The notes below the pieces were generated by a model that had not been told where the DNA came from, did no database searches, and saw only the letters and a list, made by a program, of their open reading frames with translations. A stretch of 64,000 bases of DNA from Cognataquiflexum gelatinilyticum (GTDB lineage: Bacteria > Bacteroidota > Bacteroidia > Cytophagales > Cyclobacteriaceae), in contig NZ_JANAEZ010000010.1 of assembly GCF_024813435.1 (NCBI RefSeq), positions 62,001 to 126,000 of the forward strand, in the 5' to 3' direction. The translations under genes were made by a program, and so were the position numbers. Positions 1 through 8,268 of the stretch are shown here, piece by piece (the stretch's first letter is position 1; each line of letters begins with the position of its first letter).

Positions 1-145
1 TGTTATTGACCAAAAAGGGGATACGTCGCGGATCTTTTTCAATTGTTACCTCCTTGGCATGTTTTTTAAGAAACATTTTTGCTGCAAAGAGCAAATCTTC
101 ATTGTCATCTATGATCAGGATTTTTCCTAGTGCTTGGTTTTCCAT
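1..145 (-). CDS. Response regulator, N-terminal fragment (probably sigma-54-dependent type)
   Basis: The 48 codons read leftward from an ATG at 145 and run off the window edge. They begin a receiver domain: a beta-strand KILIIDDNED carries the paired acidic residues that bind Mg in response regulators. The phosphoacceptor Asp lies outside the window. The stretch after helix 1 (AAKMFLKKH, then EKDPRRIPFL) resembles the sigma-54-dependent Fis-family regulators common in Cytophagales, but that subtype is inference. It is transcribed divergently from the FKBP gene across a 216 bp spacer that holds a perfect dyad. Confidence 0.7.
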   Translation of the reverse strand, partial: MENQALGKILIIDDNEDLLFAAKMFLKKHAKEVTIEKDPRRIPFLVNN

Positions 146-240
146 GTTTTCGGATTATTTGGTGTTTAGCTGTATGAGAAAATGATGCCATCAATCAAAA
201 CCGTCATTCATATGACTCAGGACAGTAAATATAGAGAGTT

Positions 241-286
241 TATGTCCAAATATGAACATATGTATCACAATATCGGACAGTGTCCG
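241..286. promoter_or_regulatory. Dyad-symmetric candidate operator sites
   Basis: A perfect inverted repeat CGGACA-G-TGTCCG lies at 274-286. A looser dyad, TATGTCC-N6-GAACATA, lies at 241-260. Both sit between the divergent response regulator and the FKBP gene, and the perfect one is about 20 bp upstream of the FKBP -33 element. The placement suits an operator for the neighbouring response regulator, possibly autoregulatory, but no binding protein can be named from sequence. Confidence 0.4.
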
Positions 287-305
287 CCTTATACTTAAAT
301 TGGTT

Positions 306-335
306 TTTGATCCCTTACAAAAAGTCTTACCTTTG
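306..335 (+). promoter_or_regulatory. Bacteroidetes-type promoter of the FKBP gene
   Basis: TTTG at 306-309 and TACCTTTG at 328-335 match the Bacteroidetes sigma-ABfr -33 (TTTG) and -7 (TAnnTTTG) elements with an 18 bp spacer. The predicted transcript start leaves a leader of about 20 nt before the ATG at 362. Confidence 0.65.
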
Positions 336-361
336 ACGATTGTAAAAAAAAACGATAAAAT

Positions 362-790
362 ATGTCAGTTGCAACCAAAGGAAACGCTGTAAAAGTACAT
401 TACACTGGAAGACTTACAGACGGAACCGTATTTGATTCTTCATCCAACAGAGAGCCTTTGGGTTTTGTACTAGGTGATGGAAATATGATCAAAGGATTTG
501 ATGCCGCCGTGTACGGAATGGCGATCGGAGAGATGAAAAGTGTCACTATTCCTTCTTTAGAGGCATATGGCGAAAAAAGAGAAGACATGATGATAGATAT
601 CCCTATGGATCAGGTTCCTGCAGATATCAAACCTGAAATCGGGATGGAACTTTCCCTTCAGAATCAAGCCGGTCAGCCAGTCCCTGTAAAAGTTGTCCAT
701 GTGGACGAAGAAAAAATTGTATTGGATGCCAACCATCCTTTGGCAGGTGAAGACCTGATTTTTGATATTACTTTAGTGGAAATCGGATAA
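362..790 (+). CDS. FKBP-type peptidyl-prolyl cis-trans isomerase (SlyD-like)
   Basis: A 142-residue cytoplasmic protein without a signal peptide. It starts with the split FKBP fold (VHYTGRLTDGTVFDSS, residues about 13-28), followed by the LGDGNMIKGFD loop and then the insert-in-flap domain (about 65-125) typical of SlyD-type FKBPs. The C-terminus closes the FKBP sheet with DLIFDITLVEIG. The His/Cys-rich nickel-binding tail of E. coli SlyD is absent, so a metallochaperone role is not supported; prolyl isomerase/chaperone activity is expected. It appears monocistronic, with its own promoter upstream and a hairpin terminator immediately downstream. Confidence 0.9.
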   Translation: MSVATKGNAVKVHYTGRLTDGTVFDSSSNREPLGFVLGDGNMIKGFDAAVYGMAIGEMKSVTIPSLEAYGEKREDMMIDIPMDQVPADIKPEIGMELSLQNQAGQPVPVKVVHVDEEKIVLDANHPLAGEDLIFDITLVEIG

Positions 791-808
791 TTCCAACATG
801 AAATATTT

Positions 809-850
809 AAAAAGGGAAGCTTAAGATTTTTGTCTTTTGCTTCCCTTTTT
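809..850. terminator. Bidirectional intrinsic terminator
   Basis: The arms AAAAAGGGAAGC and GCTTCCCTTTTT close a hairpin between the convergent FKBP gene and the leftward gene ending at 850. The stop codon of the leftward gene lies at the edge of the stem. The A/T tracts on both sides would serve both strands. Confidence 0.75.
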
Positions 851-1680
851 TATTGGCCTTTCATTGGGGTATTTCTCCTTTGATAAATCCTGATTTGAGT
901 ATTGTCAAACAAAAGGATAATTTGTTGATTTAAAAGGACTCCAGATGGTTTGAAATCATCTGGGAGTAAAAAAGTATCTTTTTTTTCAGACTGAAAGTCC
1001 ATCGAAATCACTTTTTCATTTTCAATGAACACAGTTTTGTTTTTCCAAAACCCAAAATTTCGGGAAGGATTGGCCTGTATCTTTTTGATCAGATTTCCTT
1101 GATTGTCGAGGATAAAAATCCCTTCACCTTTGATATGGATAAAGAGGAGGTTTTGGTATTCTCTCATCTCAGTGATGTCGAGGGTAGACCTGTCAAGAAT
1201 CAGATTTAAAGGCTGTTGCTGTACAACCTGATTTCTCATGTAATCAAATTGCTTGAGAGAAAGGTCCGCTTCATCATATACCCATATGATATTATTGTTT
1301 CCCAGCGTAGCTGCTTTGGCAAGGGTTATCAGATTTAATGGGATTCTATTATCTGCAACAGGATTAATAAACCTGTCCAAAATCCTGTATTCCTGAAGAT
1401 CAATAGAAAAAGTGAAAATATTAATGGTCCACCCTGCTTCCAACTGACTGATTCTGCCTTGTCTGTGAGGGGAAAAATTATTGATTACTTTTCCTGATTT
1501 GTTGAATTGATACAAGTTTCCTTCAAGGTCTGTGACAAAAATGAAACCCTGGTTATCCATGGAAACTTTGTCCATTCTTGGCAGGTTGATCTCTTCAAAA
1601 TCACCCCATTCAGATTCTTGTGAAAAAGCCATCTGACAAACAGCCAAAAGAAAGGTGGATATGAACAGCAGATTTTTCAA
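850..1680 (-). CDS. Secreted beta-propeller-like protein of unknown function
   Basis: A 276-residue protein with a clear Sec signal peptide (MKNLLFISTFLLAVCQMAFS, cleavage before QES). The rest is a run of short beta-strand repeats with recurrent aromatic/Asp-Gly patterns (DNQGFIFVTDLEGNLYQFN, DNQGNLIKKI), as in NHL/YWTD-like propellers. No catalytic motif is seen, and I do not recognise a named family. It is the second gene of a leftward pair: its ATG overlaps the lpxH stop by 4 bp, so the two are probably translationally coupled. A periplasmic or envelope location is expected. Confidence 0.7.
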   Translation of the reverse strand: MKNLLFISTFLLAVCQMAFSQESEWGDFEEINLPRMDKVSMDNQGFIFVTDLEGNLYQFNKSGKVINNFSPHRQGRISQLEAGWTINIFTFSIDLQEYRILDRFINPVADNRIPLNLITLAKAATLGNNNIIWVYDEADLSLKQFDYMRNQVVQQQPLNLILDRSTLDITEMREYQNLLFIHIKGEGIFILDNQGNLIKKIQANPSRNFGFWKNKTVFIENEKVISMDFQSEKKDTFLLPDDFKPSGVLLNQQIILLFDNTQIRIYQRRNTPMKGQ

Positions 1681-2438
1681 ACTGTGTGCTTTTTTATTTG
1701 AAATTCCTTTCCATCAAATACACCATACGTATAATGATTTACCCATTCACCGAGATTATAATATCGGGATTTGTTGTTTACAGGCAAATCTAAGGGAAGA
1801 TGCCTGTGACCAAAAACATAATAATCAAAATGCTTGCTTTGTGCTACTTGTTTGCAATAAGCCCAAAGCCATTCATCATCTCCCTTAAACTCATTCTCGT
1901 TTTTGGCGACATTGGTAATTCTACTCTTGCTTGACCATTGGTTTGCGATCCTGACACCAATATCGGGATGCAACCACCTAAACGCCCATTGACATGCGGG
2001 GCTGGTAAAGAACTTCTTCAATACTTTATAGGAATTGTCACCCGGTCCAAGCCCATCTCCGTGTCCTACAAGAAAAGATTTGTTTTCGACAGTCAGTTCA
2101 ATAGGATGGTGAAAAACTGGAATTCCCAATTCCTTGGTAAAATAATCTTTCATCCAAAGATCGTGGTTGCCTGTAAAAAAGAAAATCGGGATATTTTTAT
2201 CACGGAGGTCAGCAATTTTTCCTAAAAATCTGATAAATCCTTTTGGAATTACTTCTTTGTACTCAAACCAAAAATCAAAAATATCACCCACCAAAAAAAT
2301 CGCGGCCGCTTCATTCTGGATTTCATTGAGCCATTGGATTATTCTATTTTCACGGGCTTTGCTGCTTTTGGCATCAGGTGCACCCAAATGGAAATCCGAT
2401 GCAAAAAAGATCTTTTTTTCGTGAAGTTTTAAATTCAT
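1677..2438 (-). CDS. lpxH: UDP-2,3-diacylglucosamine diphosphatase (LpxH-like)
   Basis: A 253-residue calcineurin-type metallophosphoesterase. All five metal-binding blocks are present: DFHLG (15-19), GDIFDFW (51-57), GNHD (90-93), GHGDG (125-129) and GHRH (210-213). LpxH hydrolyses UDP-2,3-diacylglucosamine to lipid X on the inner face of the inner membrane in lipid A synthesis, and this length and motif spacing fit that family. Some Bacteroidetes carry paralogues of this fold, so the exact substrate is inferred. It lies downstream of ftsH but is separated from it by a terminator hairpin; it overlaps the next leftward gene by 4 bp. Confidence 0.82.
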   Translation of the reverse strand: MNLKLHEKKIFFASDFHLGAPDAKSSKARENRIIQWLNEIQNEAAAIFLVGDIFDFWFEYKEVIPKGFIRFLGKIADLRDKNIPIFFFTGNHDLWMKDYFTKELGIPVFHHPIELTVENKSFLVGHGDGLGPGDNSYKVLKKFFTSPACQWAFRWLHPDIGVRIANQWSSKSRITNVAKNENEFKGDDEWLWAYCKQVAQSKHFDYYVFGHRHLPLDLPVNNKSRYYNLGEWVNHYTYGVFDGKEFQIKKHTV

Positions 2439-2470
2439 AGAATTTTGACAATGCGGTAAAGGTAACAGGA

Positions 2471-2500
2471 AAATAAAAAAGCCTCCAAATCGGAGGCTTC
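2471..2500 (-). terminator. Intrinsic terminator of ftsH
   Basis: Read on the minus strand, GCCTCC-gattt-GGAGGC is followed by TTTTTTATTTT. It lies just beyond the ftsH stop and upstream of lpxH, so lpxH probably has its own promoter or depends on read-through. Confidence 0.75.
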
Positions 2501-2521
2501 TTATTGGGGTATTATTTTGTT

Positions 2522-4579
2522 TTAATCCTCACTTTCTTCCACTTTCAGATGCTCTTTGGTGTCACCGTGATCGGCTTTTCCGTTACCGTTTTCCTCTACT
2601 TTTGCGATGATTGTGTCTTTTTTATCTGCTTTTTTTGTATAAGCCTCGTAGGTAGTTTCTTTGGCAAAAGGTCTTTTGCCAATGAGGTTTTCCAAATCTG
2701 ATTGGAAAAGGATTTCTTTTTCGAGCAGCTCCTTAGCCAATGTTTCTAGCTCCTCTTTCTTTCCGCGAAGCAAAGTCTTTGTTCTTTCATAAGCTGATGC
2801 TACAAGCTTCCTTACTTCTTCATCAATTGTTTCGGCGGTTGTTTCAGAATAAGGTTTTGTCATTCTATAATCAGCGGATTTGCTGTCATAGAAGGAAACA
2901 TTTCCAATTTTGTCATTCATACCATAAATAGAAACCATTGAATAGGCCATTTTTGTAACCCTTTCCAAGTCGCTCAAAGCGCCTGTAGAGATTTTGCTGA
3001 AAATGATTTCTTCAGCTGCCCTTCCGCCAAGAGTCATACACATCTCATCTAAGAGTTGCTCAGTCTGATATAGGAATTGTTCCTTTGGAAGGTATTGTGC
3101 GTAACCCAAAGCTGCTATTCCCCTAGGAACAATGCTGACTTTGACCAATGGATCTGCATGTTCCAAGAACCATCCTGCAACCGCGTGACCTGCTTCATGG
3201 TAAGCAACAATTTTCTTTTCTTCAGGAGAAATGATTTTGTTTTTCTTTTCAAGACCTCCGATAACCCTGTCTATGGCATCTTGGAAATCCTGCATATCTA
3301 CAGCTGTTTTGCTTCTTCTAGCGGCTATCAAAGCTGCTTCATTACATACGTTTGCTATTTCAGCACCTGCAAAGCCCGGGGTTTGGGCAGCAAGTTTCTT
3401 CGGATCGATGTCATCACCGGTTTTTATCGGACCAAGATGGACTTTAAATATAGCCTCTCTACCCACAATATCTGGTTTGTCAATACTGATCTGTCTGTCA
3501 AATCTTCCAGGTCTCAACAATGCACTGTCCAAAACGTCAGGCCTGTTGGTCGCAGCTAGGACGATTACGCCAGAGTCCGTACCAAAACCATCCATTTCAA
3601 CCAAGAGTGAATTTAGGGTGTTTTCTCTTTCGTCATTGGATCCCGGCATTTGGCCTTTTCCTCTCGATCTACCTATGGCATCGATTTCATCTATGAAGAT
3701 AATACAAGGTGCTTTTTCTTTGGCTTGCTTAAACAAATCCCTAACCCTTGCAGCACCTACACCTACAAACATCTCCACAAAGTCAGAACCTGACAAGGTA
3801 AAGAATGGAACTCCTGCTTCACCTGCAACAGCTTTGGCCAACAAAGTTTTACCTGTTCCTGGAGGTCCTACCAACAATGCACCCTTTGGAATTTTACCGC
3901 CTAGTTTGGTGAATTTTCCTGGGTTTTTAAGGAATTCTACGATTTCTTGGATTTCTTCTTTGGCCTCATCCAATCCTGCTACATTGTCAAAAGTAATTTT
4001 GACTTTGTTTTCCGCATCGAAAAGTTGGGCTTTTGATTTTCCCACATTAAATATTTGTCCGCCCGGACCACTTGGTCCTGACATCCTTCTCATCATGATC
4101 CAAAAGAACACAAAAAGGATGATCAAAAAGCCGAAGCTACCAAACCAATTGGACCAGCTTTCTTCATTTTTCACATTATATCCGATGCGCTGGGATTCAG
4201 GTACCTTACTTTCCAATTCTTCAAAATCCTTTTCGAATTTTTCTGCACTTGCAACCTCTATGGAATAATGGGGACCTGTTGGATTAAAGAAAGGACTATT
4301 TGCCTCAAGCTCGCTTTTGTATTTTTCATTTTGAAGTGCGGCCTCTTTCAAGGTCACATCGATTCTGTTTTGGTTTCTGATGATCATCACCTTGGCCACG
4401 TCATTGGCGAGGTAAATGTCTTCAAACCTACTTTTCGTAATATTGATTACGGTATTTCTCTGGTTGAACCAGGTAATTCCAACCAGAACAATCACAGCCG
4501 TAATGATCAGCCAAAGCTGAAAATTAGGCTTTTCGGGTGTTTTGGGCATGAAATTTTTACTCTTCTTGTTATCAGCCAT
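2522..4579 (-). CDS. ftsH: ATP-dependent zinc metalloprotease FtsH
   Basis: A 685-residue membrane AAA+ protease. Two membrane segments (about 20-38 and 147-163) flank a periplasmic domain. The AAA module has Walker A GPPGTGKT (238-245), Walker B IIFIDEID (293-300) and the RPGRFDR second region of homology. The zinc protease motif HEAGH is at 461-465. FtsH degrades misfolded membrane proteins and short-lived regulators as a hexamer. The tail after about 640 is charged and low in complexity. It is probably co-transcribed with rsfS (60 bp gap) and ends at a hairpin terminator. Confidence 0.97.
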   Translation of the reverse strand: MADNKKSKNFMPKTPEKPNFQLWLIITAVIVLVGITWFNQRNTVINITKSRFEDIYLANDVAKVMIIRNQNRIDVTLKEAALQNEKYKSELEANSPFFNPTGPHYSIEVASAEKFEKDFEELESKVPESQRIGYNVKNEESWSNWFGSFGFLIILFVFFWIMMRRMSGPSGPGGQIFNVGKSKAQLFDAENKVKITFDNVAGLDEAKEEIQEIVEFLKNPGKFTKLGGKIPKGALLVGPPGTGKTLLAKAVAGEAGVPFFTLSGSDFVEMFVGVGAARVRDLFKQAKEKAPCIIFIDEIDAIGRSRGKGQMPGSNDERENTLNSLLVEMDGFGTDSGVIVLAATNRPDVLDSALLRPGRFDRQISIDKPDIVGREAIFKVHLGPIKTGDDIDPKKLAAQTPGFAGAEIANVCNEAALIAARRSKTAVDMQDFQDAIDRVIGGLEKKNKIISPEEKKIVAYHEAGHAVAGWFLEHADPLVKVSIVPRGIAALGYAQYLPKEQFLYQTEQLLDEMCMTLGGRAAEEIIFSKISTGALSDLERVTKMAYSMVSIYGMNDKIGNVSFYDSKSADYRMTKPYSETTAETIDEEVRKLVASAYERTKTLLRGKKEELETLAKELLEKEILFQSDLENLIGKRPFAKETTYEAYTKKADKKDTIIAKVEENGNGKADHGDTKEHLKVEESED

Positions 4580-4639
4580 TATTTTTTATTTCAAACTTTT
4601 TTTAAAAACGATTCTAGCTCCTTAAAGTTTAACCTGACT

Positions 4640-4990
4640 TTAAGATTCAATTTTTTTGATTTTTGCATCTCCCCACAATTCCTCCAAACCATAAAACTCT
4701 CTTTGTTCTTTGAGAAAAATATGAGCCACTACATTGACATAATCCATCAATATCCACTGATTGTTCTGTCTTCCCTCATTTCTCCATGGTTTTTCTTTGA
4801 AATTTTGGGTAACTTCTTCTACCGAGTCGGAAATTGCTTCGATTTGAGTGTCAGAGTTTCCTGAGCAGATAACAAAAAAATCAGTGAAAGCATTCTTTAC
4901 ACCTCTTAAATCCATCACTACAATATTGGAAGCTTTTTTCTCCTGCATTCCTTTTACGATAATTTTGCTCAGCTCCTCTGCTGTCATCAT
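4640..4990 (-). CDS. rsfS: Ribosomal silencing factor RsfS
   Basis: A 116-residue protein of the RsfS/Iojap family. The signature IVVMDLRGVKNAFTDFFVI (about 22-40), the PWRNEG segment and the C-terminal DYVNVVAHIFL/YGLEELWGDA blocks are all present, at the family's usual length. RsfS binds ribosomal protein uL14 and blocks subunit joining when nutrients are scarce. It heads an operon with ftsH and is divergent from birA across 87 bp. Confidence 0.95.
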   Translation of the reverse strand: MMTAEELSKIIVKGMQEKKASNIVVMDLRGVKNAFTDFFVICSGNSDTQIEAISDSVEEVTQNFKEKPWRNEGRQNNQWILMDYVNVVAHIFLKEQREFYGLEELWGDAKIKKIES

Positions 4991-5077
4991 TTATTTACAG
5001 TAATTTTACAACTTAAATTTACAATAGATGGAGAGCAAACAAATTTCTTCATTGCTTTCCAAATAAGCTAATTTGAG

Positions 5078-5833
5078 ATGTATAAAATCCTTGCCAATAC
5101 GGTATTTCTTGGTAAAGATATCATTTACCTGACAGAGTGTCACTCAACTAATGATGAAGCGCTTGAAAGACTACGCAGGCGGGAAATAACTGAAGGCAGC
5201 ATCATATTTACTGACAACCAAACCAGGGGTAGAGGCCAAAGGGGCAACGTTTGGCTTTCTCAAGCAGGAATGAACATCACTTTTTCGCTTTTGTTGAAGC
5301 CTAATTTTCTGATTCCGTCCGAACAATTTTACCTCAATATGATTATCAGCTTGGCTGTTGTCGAATTATTTTTGGAGTTTCCTGATGACATTAAAATCAA
5401 ATGGCCAAATGATATCCTCCATCGGAGTGATGGTAAAATTGGCGGAATCCTGATTGAAAACATTATCAACCAAAAAGGAATTGAATATTCGGTGATTGGA
5501 ATTGGACTCAATATCAACCAAACCGTTTTTGAAATCCCCAAAGTAACGTCTCTCAGGTTACTCACAGGGCAGGATCATGAAAGGTGGGAATTATTGCAGA
5601 TTCTTGTAGCCAATATGGAAAGAAGGTACATGACCTTGAAAAAAAAGGAATTTAAAAAGATCAAGTCCGATTACCTGGCACATTTATACAGATTTGAGGA
5701 ATGGGCCATGTTTGACGATGGGGAAATTTTTGAAGGAAGAATCAAAGGGATCGATGAAAACGGCAAACTCAATATCGAAAAAAGAGACGGAAGAGACTGT
5801 TTTTATGGATTGAAAGAAGTCGCCTTCTTGTAA
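5078..5833 (+). CDS. birA: Biotin--[acetyl-CoA-carboxylase] ligase (class I)
   Basis: A 251-residue biotin protein ligase without an N-terminal helix-turn-helix, hence a class I enzyme that is not a repressor. Visible hallmarks are TECHSTNDEA, the biotinyl-AMP loop GRGQRGNVW (residues about 51-59), the catalytic KWPNDI motif (about 109-114) and GKIGGILIE. The C-terminal SH3-like cap (FDDGEIFEGRIKGIDENG) follows. It would attach biotin to carboxylase carrier subunits in the cytoplasm. It is transcribed alone, divergent from rsfS. Confidence 0.95.
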   Translation: MYKILANTVFLGKDIIYLTECHSTNDEALERLRRREITEGSIIFTDNQTRGRGQRGNVWLSQAGMNITFSLLLKPNFLIPSEQFYLNMIISLAVVELFLEFPDDIKIKWPNDILHRSDGKIGGILIENIINQKGIEYSVIGIGLNINQTVFEIPKVTSLRLLTGQDHERWELLQILVANMERRYMTLKKKEFKKIKSDYLAHLYRFEEWAMFDDGEIFEGRIKGIDENGKLNIEKRDGRDCFYGLKEVAFL

Positions 5834-5864
5834 CAGGCAAATTTTATTTTGGGTACAAAAATCC

Positions 5865-5872
5865 TAACTTTG
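5865..5872 (+). promoter_or_regulatory. -7 element of the ahcY promoter
   Basis: TAACTTTG matches the Bacteroidetes TAnnTTTG -7 consensus exactly and lies 40 nt before the ahcY ATG. The matching -33 region is a weak T-rich stretch near 5842-5850. Confidence 0.5.
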
Positions 5873-5912
5873 CATTTTCAAATTGAAATTCAATTAATTA
5901 AATCATACAACT

Positions 5913-7232
5913 ATGTCTGAAATTAAATCAGAAAAATTTGTCCAATACAAGGTGAAAGACATTTCCCTTGCAGCGTGGGGAAGAAAAGAAATAAAATTGG
6001 CGGAAGCTGAAATGCCGGGTTTGATGGCAATAAGAGAAGAATATGGACCATCACAGCCTTTGAAAGGTGCAAGAATCGCAGGCTGTCTCCACATGACCAT
6101 TCAGACTGCTGTTTTGATAGAGACTTTGACGGCTTTGGGTGCTGAGGTAACCTGGTCATCCTGCAATATTTTTTCCACACAGGATCATGCCGCTGCAGCG
6201 ATTGCAGCAGCAGGAATTTCTGTATATGCCTGGAAAGGAATGACAGCTGAGGAATTTGACTGGTGCATTGAGCAGACGATATTCTTCGGAGAAGACAAAA
6301 ACCCATTGAACATGATCTTGGATGACGGAGGTGACCTTACCAATATGGTCTTGGACAATTATCCTGAATTGGTAGCAGGCATCAAAGGGCTTTCTGAAGA
6401 AACCACCACAGGAGTACACAGACTTTACGAAAGGATGAAAAACGGCACACTTCCTATGCCGGCGATCAACGTGAACGATTCTGTTACCAAATCAAAATTT
6501 GACAACAAATATGGATGTAAAGAATCTTTGGTAGATGCTATCAGAAGGGCAACAGACATTATGATGGCAGGAAAAGTCGCTGTAGTGGCAGGTTACGGAG
6601 ATGTTGGAAAAGGTTCCGCAGCTTCATTGAAGGGTGCCGGAGCCAGAGTAATCGTTACCGAAATCGACCCTATCTGTGCCTTGCAGGCTGCAATGGACGG
6701 TTTTGCTGTGAAGAAAATGGCAGATGCTGTAAAAGAGGCTGATATCGTAGTCACTGCGACTGGCAATAAAGACATCATTACCAAGGAACATTTCCTTTCT
6801 ATGAAAGACAAAGCCATCGTTTGTAACATCGGCCACTTTGATAATGAGATTGATATGGCTTGGTTGAATAAAAACTACGGTCATACCAAAGATGTCATTA
6901 AACCACAGGTGGATCTTTACACAGTGGAAGGAAAAGAGATCATCGTCCTTGCTGAAGGAAGATTGGTGAATCTTGGCTGTGCGACAGGTCATCCGTCTTT
7001 TGTGATGTCAAATTCATTCAGTAATCAGACTCTTGCGCAACTCGAGCTTTGGTTGAATATAGATCAGTATGAGCCGGGTGTCTATGTTTTACCAAAGCAT
7101 CTGGACGAAAAAGTTGCAGCTTTGCACTTATCCAAATTGGGCGTTGAATTGGACACACTTTCTAAAGATCAGGCTGAATATATTGGAGTGACTCCTGAAG
7201 GTCCTTTCAAACCAGAATATTACAGGTATTAA
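5913..7232 (+). CDS. ahcY: Adenosylhomocysteinase
   Basis: A 439-residue, full-length S-adenosylhomocysteine hydrolase. Substrate-binding segments include LHMTIQTAVL, SSCNIFSTQDHAAAAI and the catalytic VNDSVTKSKFDN stretch. The NAD-binding Rossmann loop is GYGDVGKG (227-234). The C-terminus KPEYYRY is the family end that reaches into a neighbouring subunit. It cleaves SAH to adenosine and homocysteine, keeping methyltransferases free of product inhibition. It is monocistronic, with its own -7 element and a strong terminator. No SAH or SAM riboswitch fold is evident in the 79 nt leader. Confidence 0.98.
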   Translation: MSEIKSEKFVQYKVKDISLAAWGRKEIKLAEAEMPGLMAIREEYGPSQPLKGARIAGCLHMTIQTAVLIETLTALGAEVTWSSCNIFSTQDHAAAAIAAAGISVYAWKGMTAEEFDWCIEQTIFFGEDKNPLNMILDDGGDLTNMVLDNYPELVAGIKGLSEETTTGVHRLYERMKNGTLPMPAINVNDSVTKSKFDNKYGCKESLVDAIRRATDIMMAGKVAVVAGYGDVGKGSAASLKGAGARVIVTEIDPICALQAAMDGFAVKKMADAVKEADIVVTATGNKDIITKEHFLSMKDKAIVCNIGHFDNEIDMAWLNKNYGHTKDVIKPQVDLYTVEGKEIIVLAEGRLVNLGCATGHPSFVMSNSFSNQTLAQLELWLNIDQYEPGVYVLPKHLDEKVAALHLSKLGVELDTLSKDQAEYIGVTPEGPFKPEYYRY

Positions 7233-7252
7233 GATTCTGAATTTATTTTAAG

Positions 7253-7290
7253 AAAAAGCCTTCAGGAGAGATCCTGAAGGCTTTTTTTTT
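7253..7290 (+). terminator. Intrinsic terminator of ahcY
   Basis: The arms AAAAAGCCTTCAGGA and TCCTGAAGGCTTTTT close a 4-nt loop (GAGA) and run into T9. This is one of the strongest hairpins in the window. Confidence 0.9.
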
Positions 7291-7323
7291 ATTTTTATTT
7301 TCAATCAAATTCATAAATCCTGC

Positions 7324-8139
7324 TTACTCAGTCAATTTAAACACCATTAAGCGGCCATCTTCCAAGGTGATGGTGGCATTTGAATTACATTGATTAACTA
7401 AACTGTAAACCAATCTATGGTTTGTAGCCTTGGTTTCATTTCTAAAAATCTGCCAATTTTCCGATCCCTGTCTTGGTAATATAAGGCCGCTGTTTATACA
7501 ATTGATTATATAATTCTTGGCTACAGTTTGATTCATTTTGATGGGTCTTCCTGCAATATTTCTTCCCTCAATCGCACCGCTGCTTGAAAATTCTGTCAAC
7601 AAACCGTTTGTTATGATCAATTGATGGGTATAATTGCCATCTATTTTTGAGGAAGAGTTATTCCTATTTATGATTAATAAATTCTGAAATGATTCAGCCC
7701 TTCGGTTGGGATTAAGTAAAATGTTTGCACGCTTAAATTCCCTGTAGCCTTCGATTTTTATTCCGCGAACTGAATAGTTTTCATATTCCAACCTCACTAC
7801 TGATTCCAAAATAGAATTGGAAATATATTGAAGATGGATTTTCCCCAATCTTGGAACATAAAGATTGTTGACACATTCTTTCTTTACGGAAAAATCCAAG
7901 GTTACTTTTTTTAAATTTTCATCAATGCTGACATCAGGACAGCCGGGTATTGCAAGACTTTCAGCAAAACGGAAATAGTCGATGGTCTGAAAAGGAAAAA
8001 AAAGGGATTCTTCAAGGGAAAATGAAATATTGAAAATTTCATTTCCTTCAAACTGTAAATCCGTGCTGATGTCCTTTTCAATATCCCCAAAACAGGAACC
8101 TAAAACCAAAAGCAATAAAAAAAAGACAGATTTCTTCAT
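7324..8139 (-). CDS. Lipoprotein of unknown function
   Basis: The likely start is the ATG at 8139, because it places MKKSVFFLLLLVLGSC directly at the N-terminus: a lipoprotein signal peptide with lipobox LGSC. An in-frame ATG seven codons further upstream (8160) is less suitable. The mature chain of about 255 residues is mostly beta-strand by pattern and holds a few spaced cysteines (CPD, CVN, CIN, CNS) that could form disulfides. I recognise no domain. It faces ahcY convergently and is followed on the other side by a rightward SDR gene. Confidence 0.65.
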   Translation of the reverse strand: MKKSVFFLLLLVLGSCFGDIEKDISTDLQFEGNEIFNISFSLEESLFFPFQTIDYFRFAESLAIPGCPDVSIDENLKKVTLDFSVKKECVNNLYVPRLGKIHLQYISNSILESVVRLEYENYSVRGIKIEGYREFKRANILLNPNRRAESFQNLLIINRNNSSSKIDGNYTHQLIITNGLLTEFSSSGAIEGRNIAGRPIKMNQTVAKNYIINCINSGLILPRQGSENWQIFRNETKATNHRLVYSLVNQCNSNATITLEDGRLMVFKLTE

Positions 8140-8268
8140 TGAATAATTTTCTTTAGACAAAGCTAATCCCTTTGTTTTGTTTATAAAATGATAAATGGAA
8201 GATCGGTGCAGCTCTTTTTTTTAGAGGTTCTATTCCCTATCTTCAACGGTAATTAATCCCAAAATAAT

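Noticed and set aside
3231..4268. A 345-codon open frame on the plus strand opposite ftsH
   Set aside because: It lies fully antisense to a clear ftsH, has no recognisable domain, and its Ser/Pro/Leu-rich composition is typical of an antisense shadow.
5833..5912. A SAH or SAM riboswitch in front of ahcY
   Set aside because: The 79 nt leader is AT-rich and shows no stable multi-stem fold; a plain -7 element explains it.
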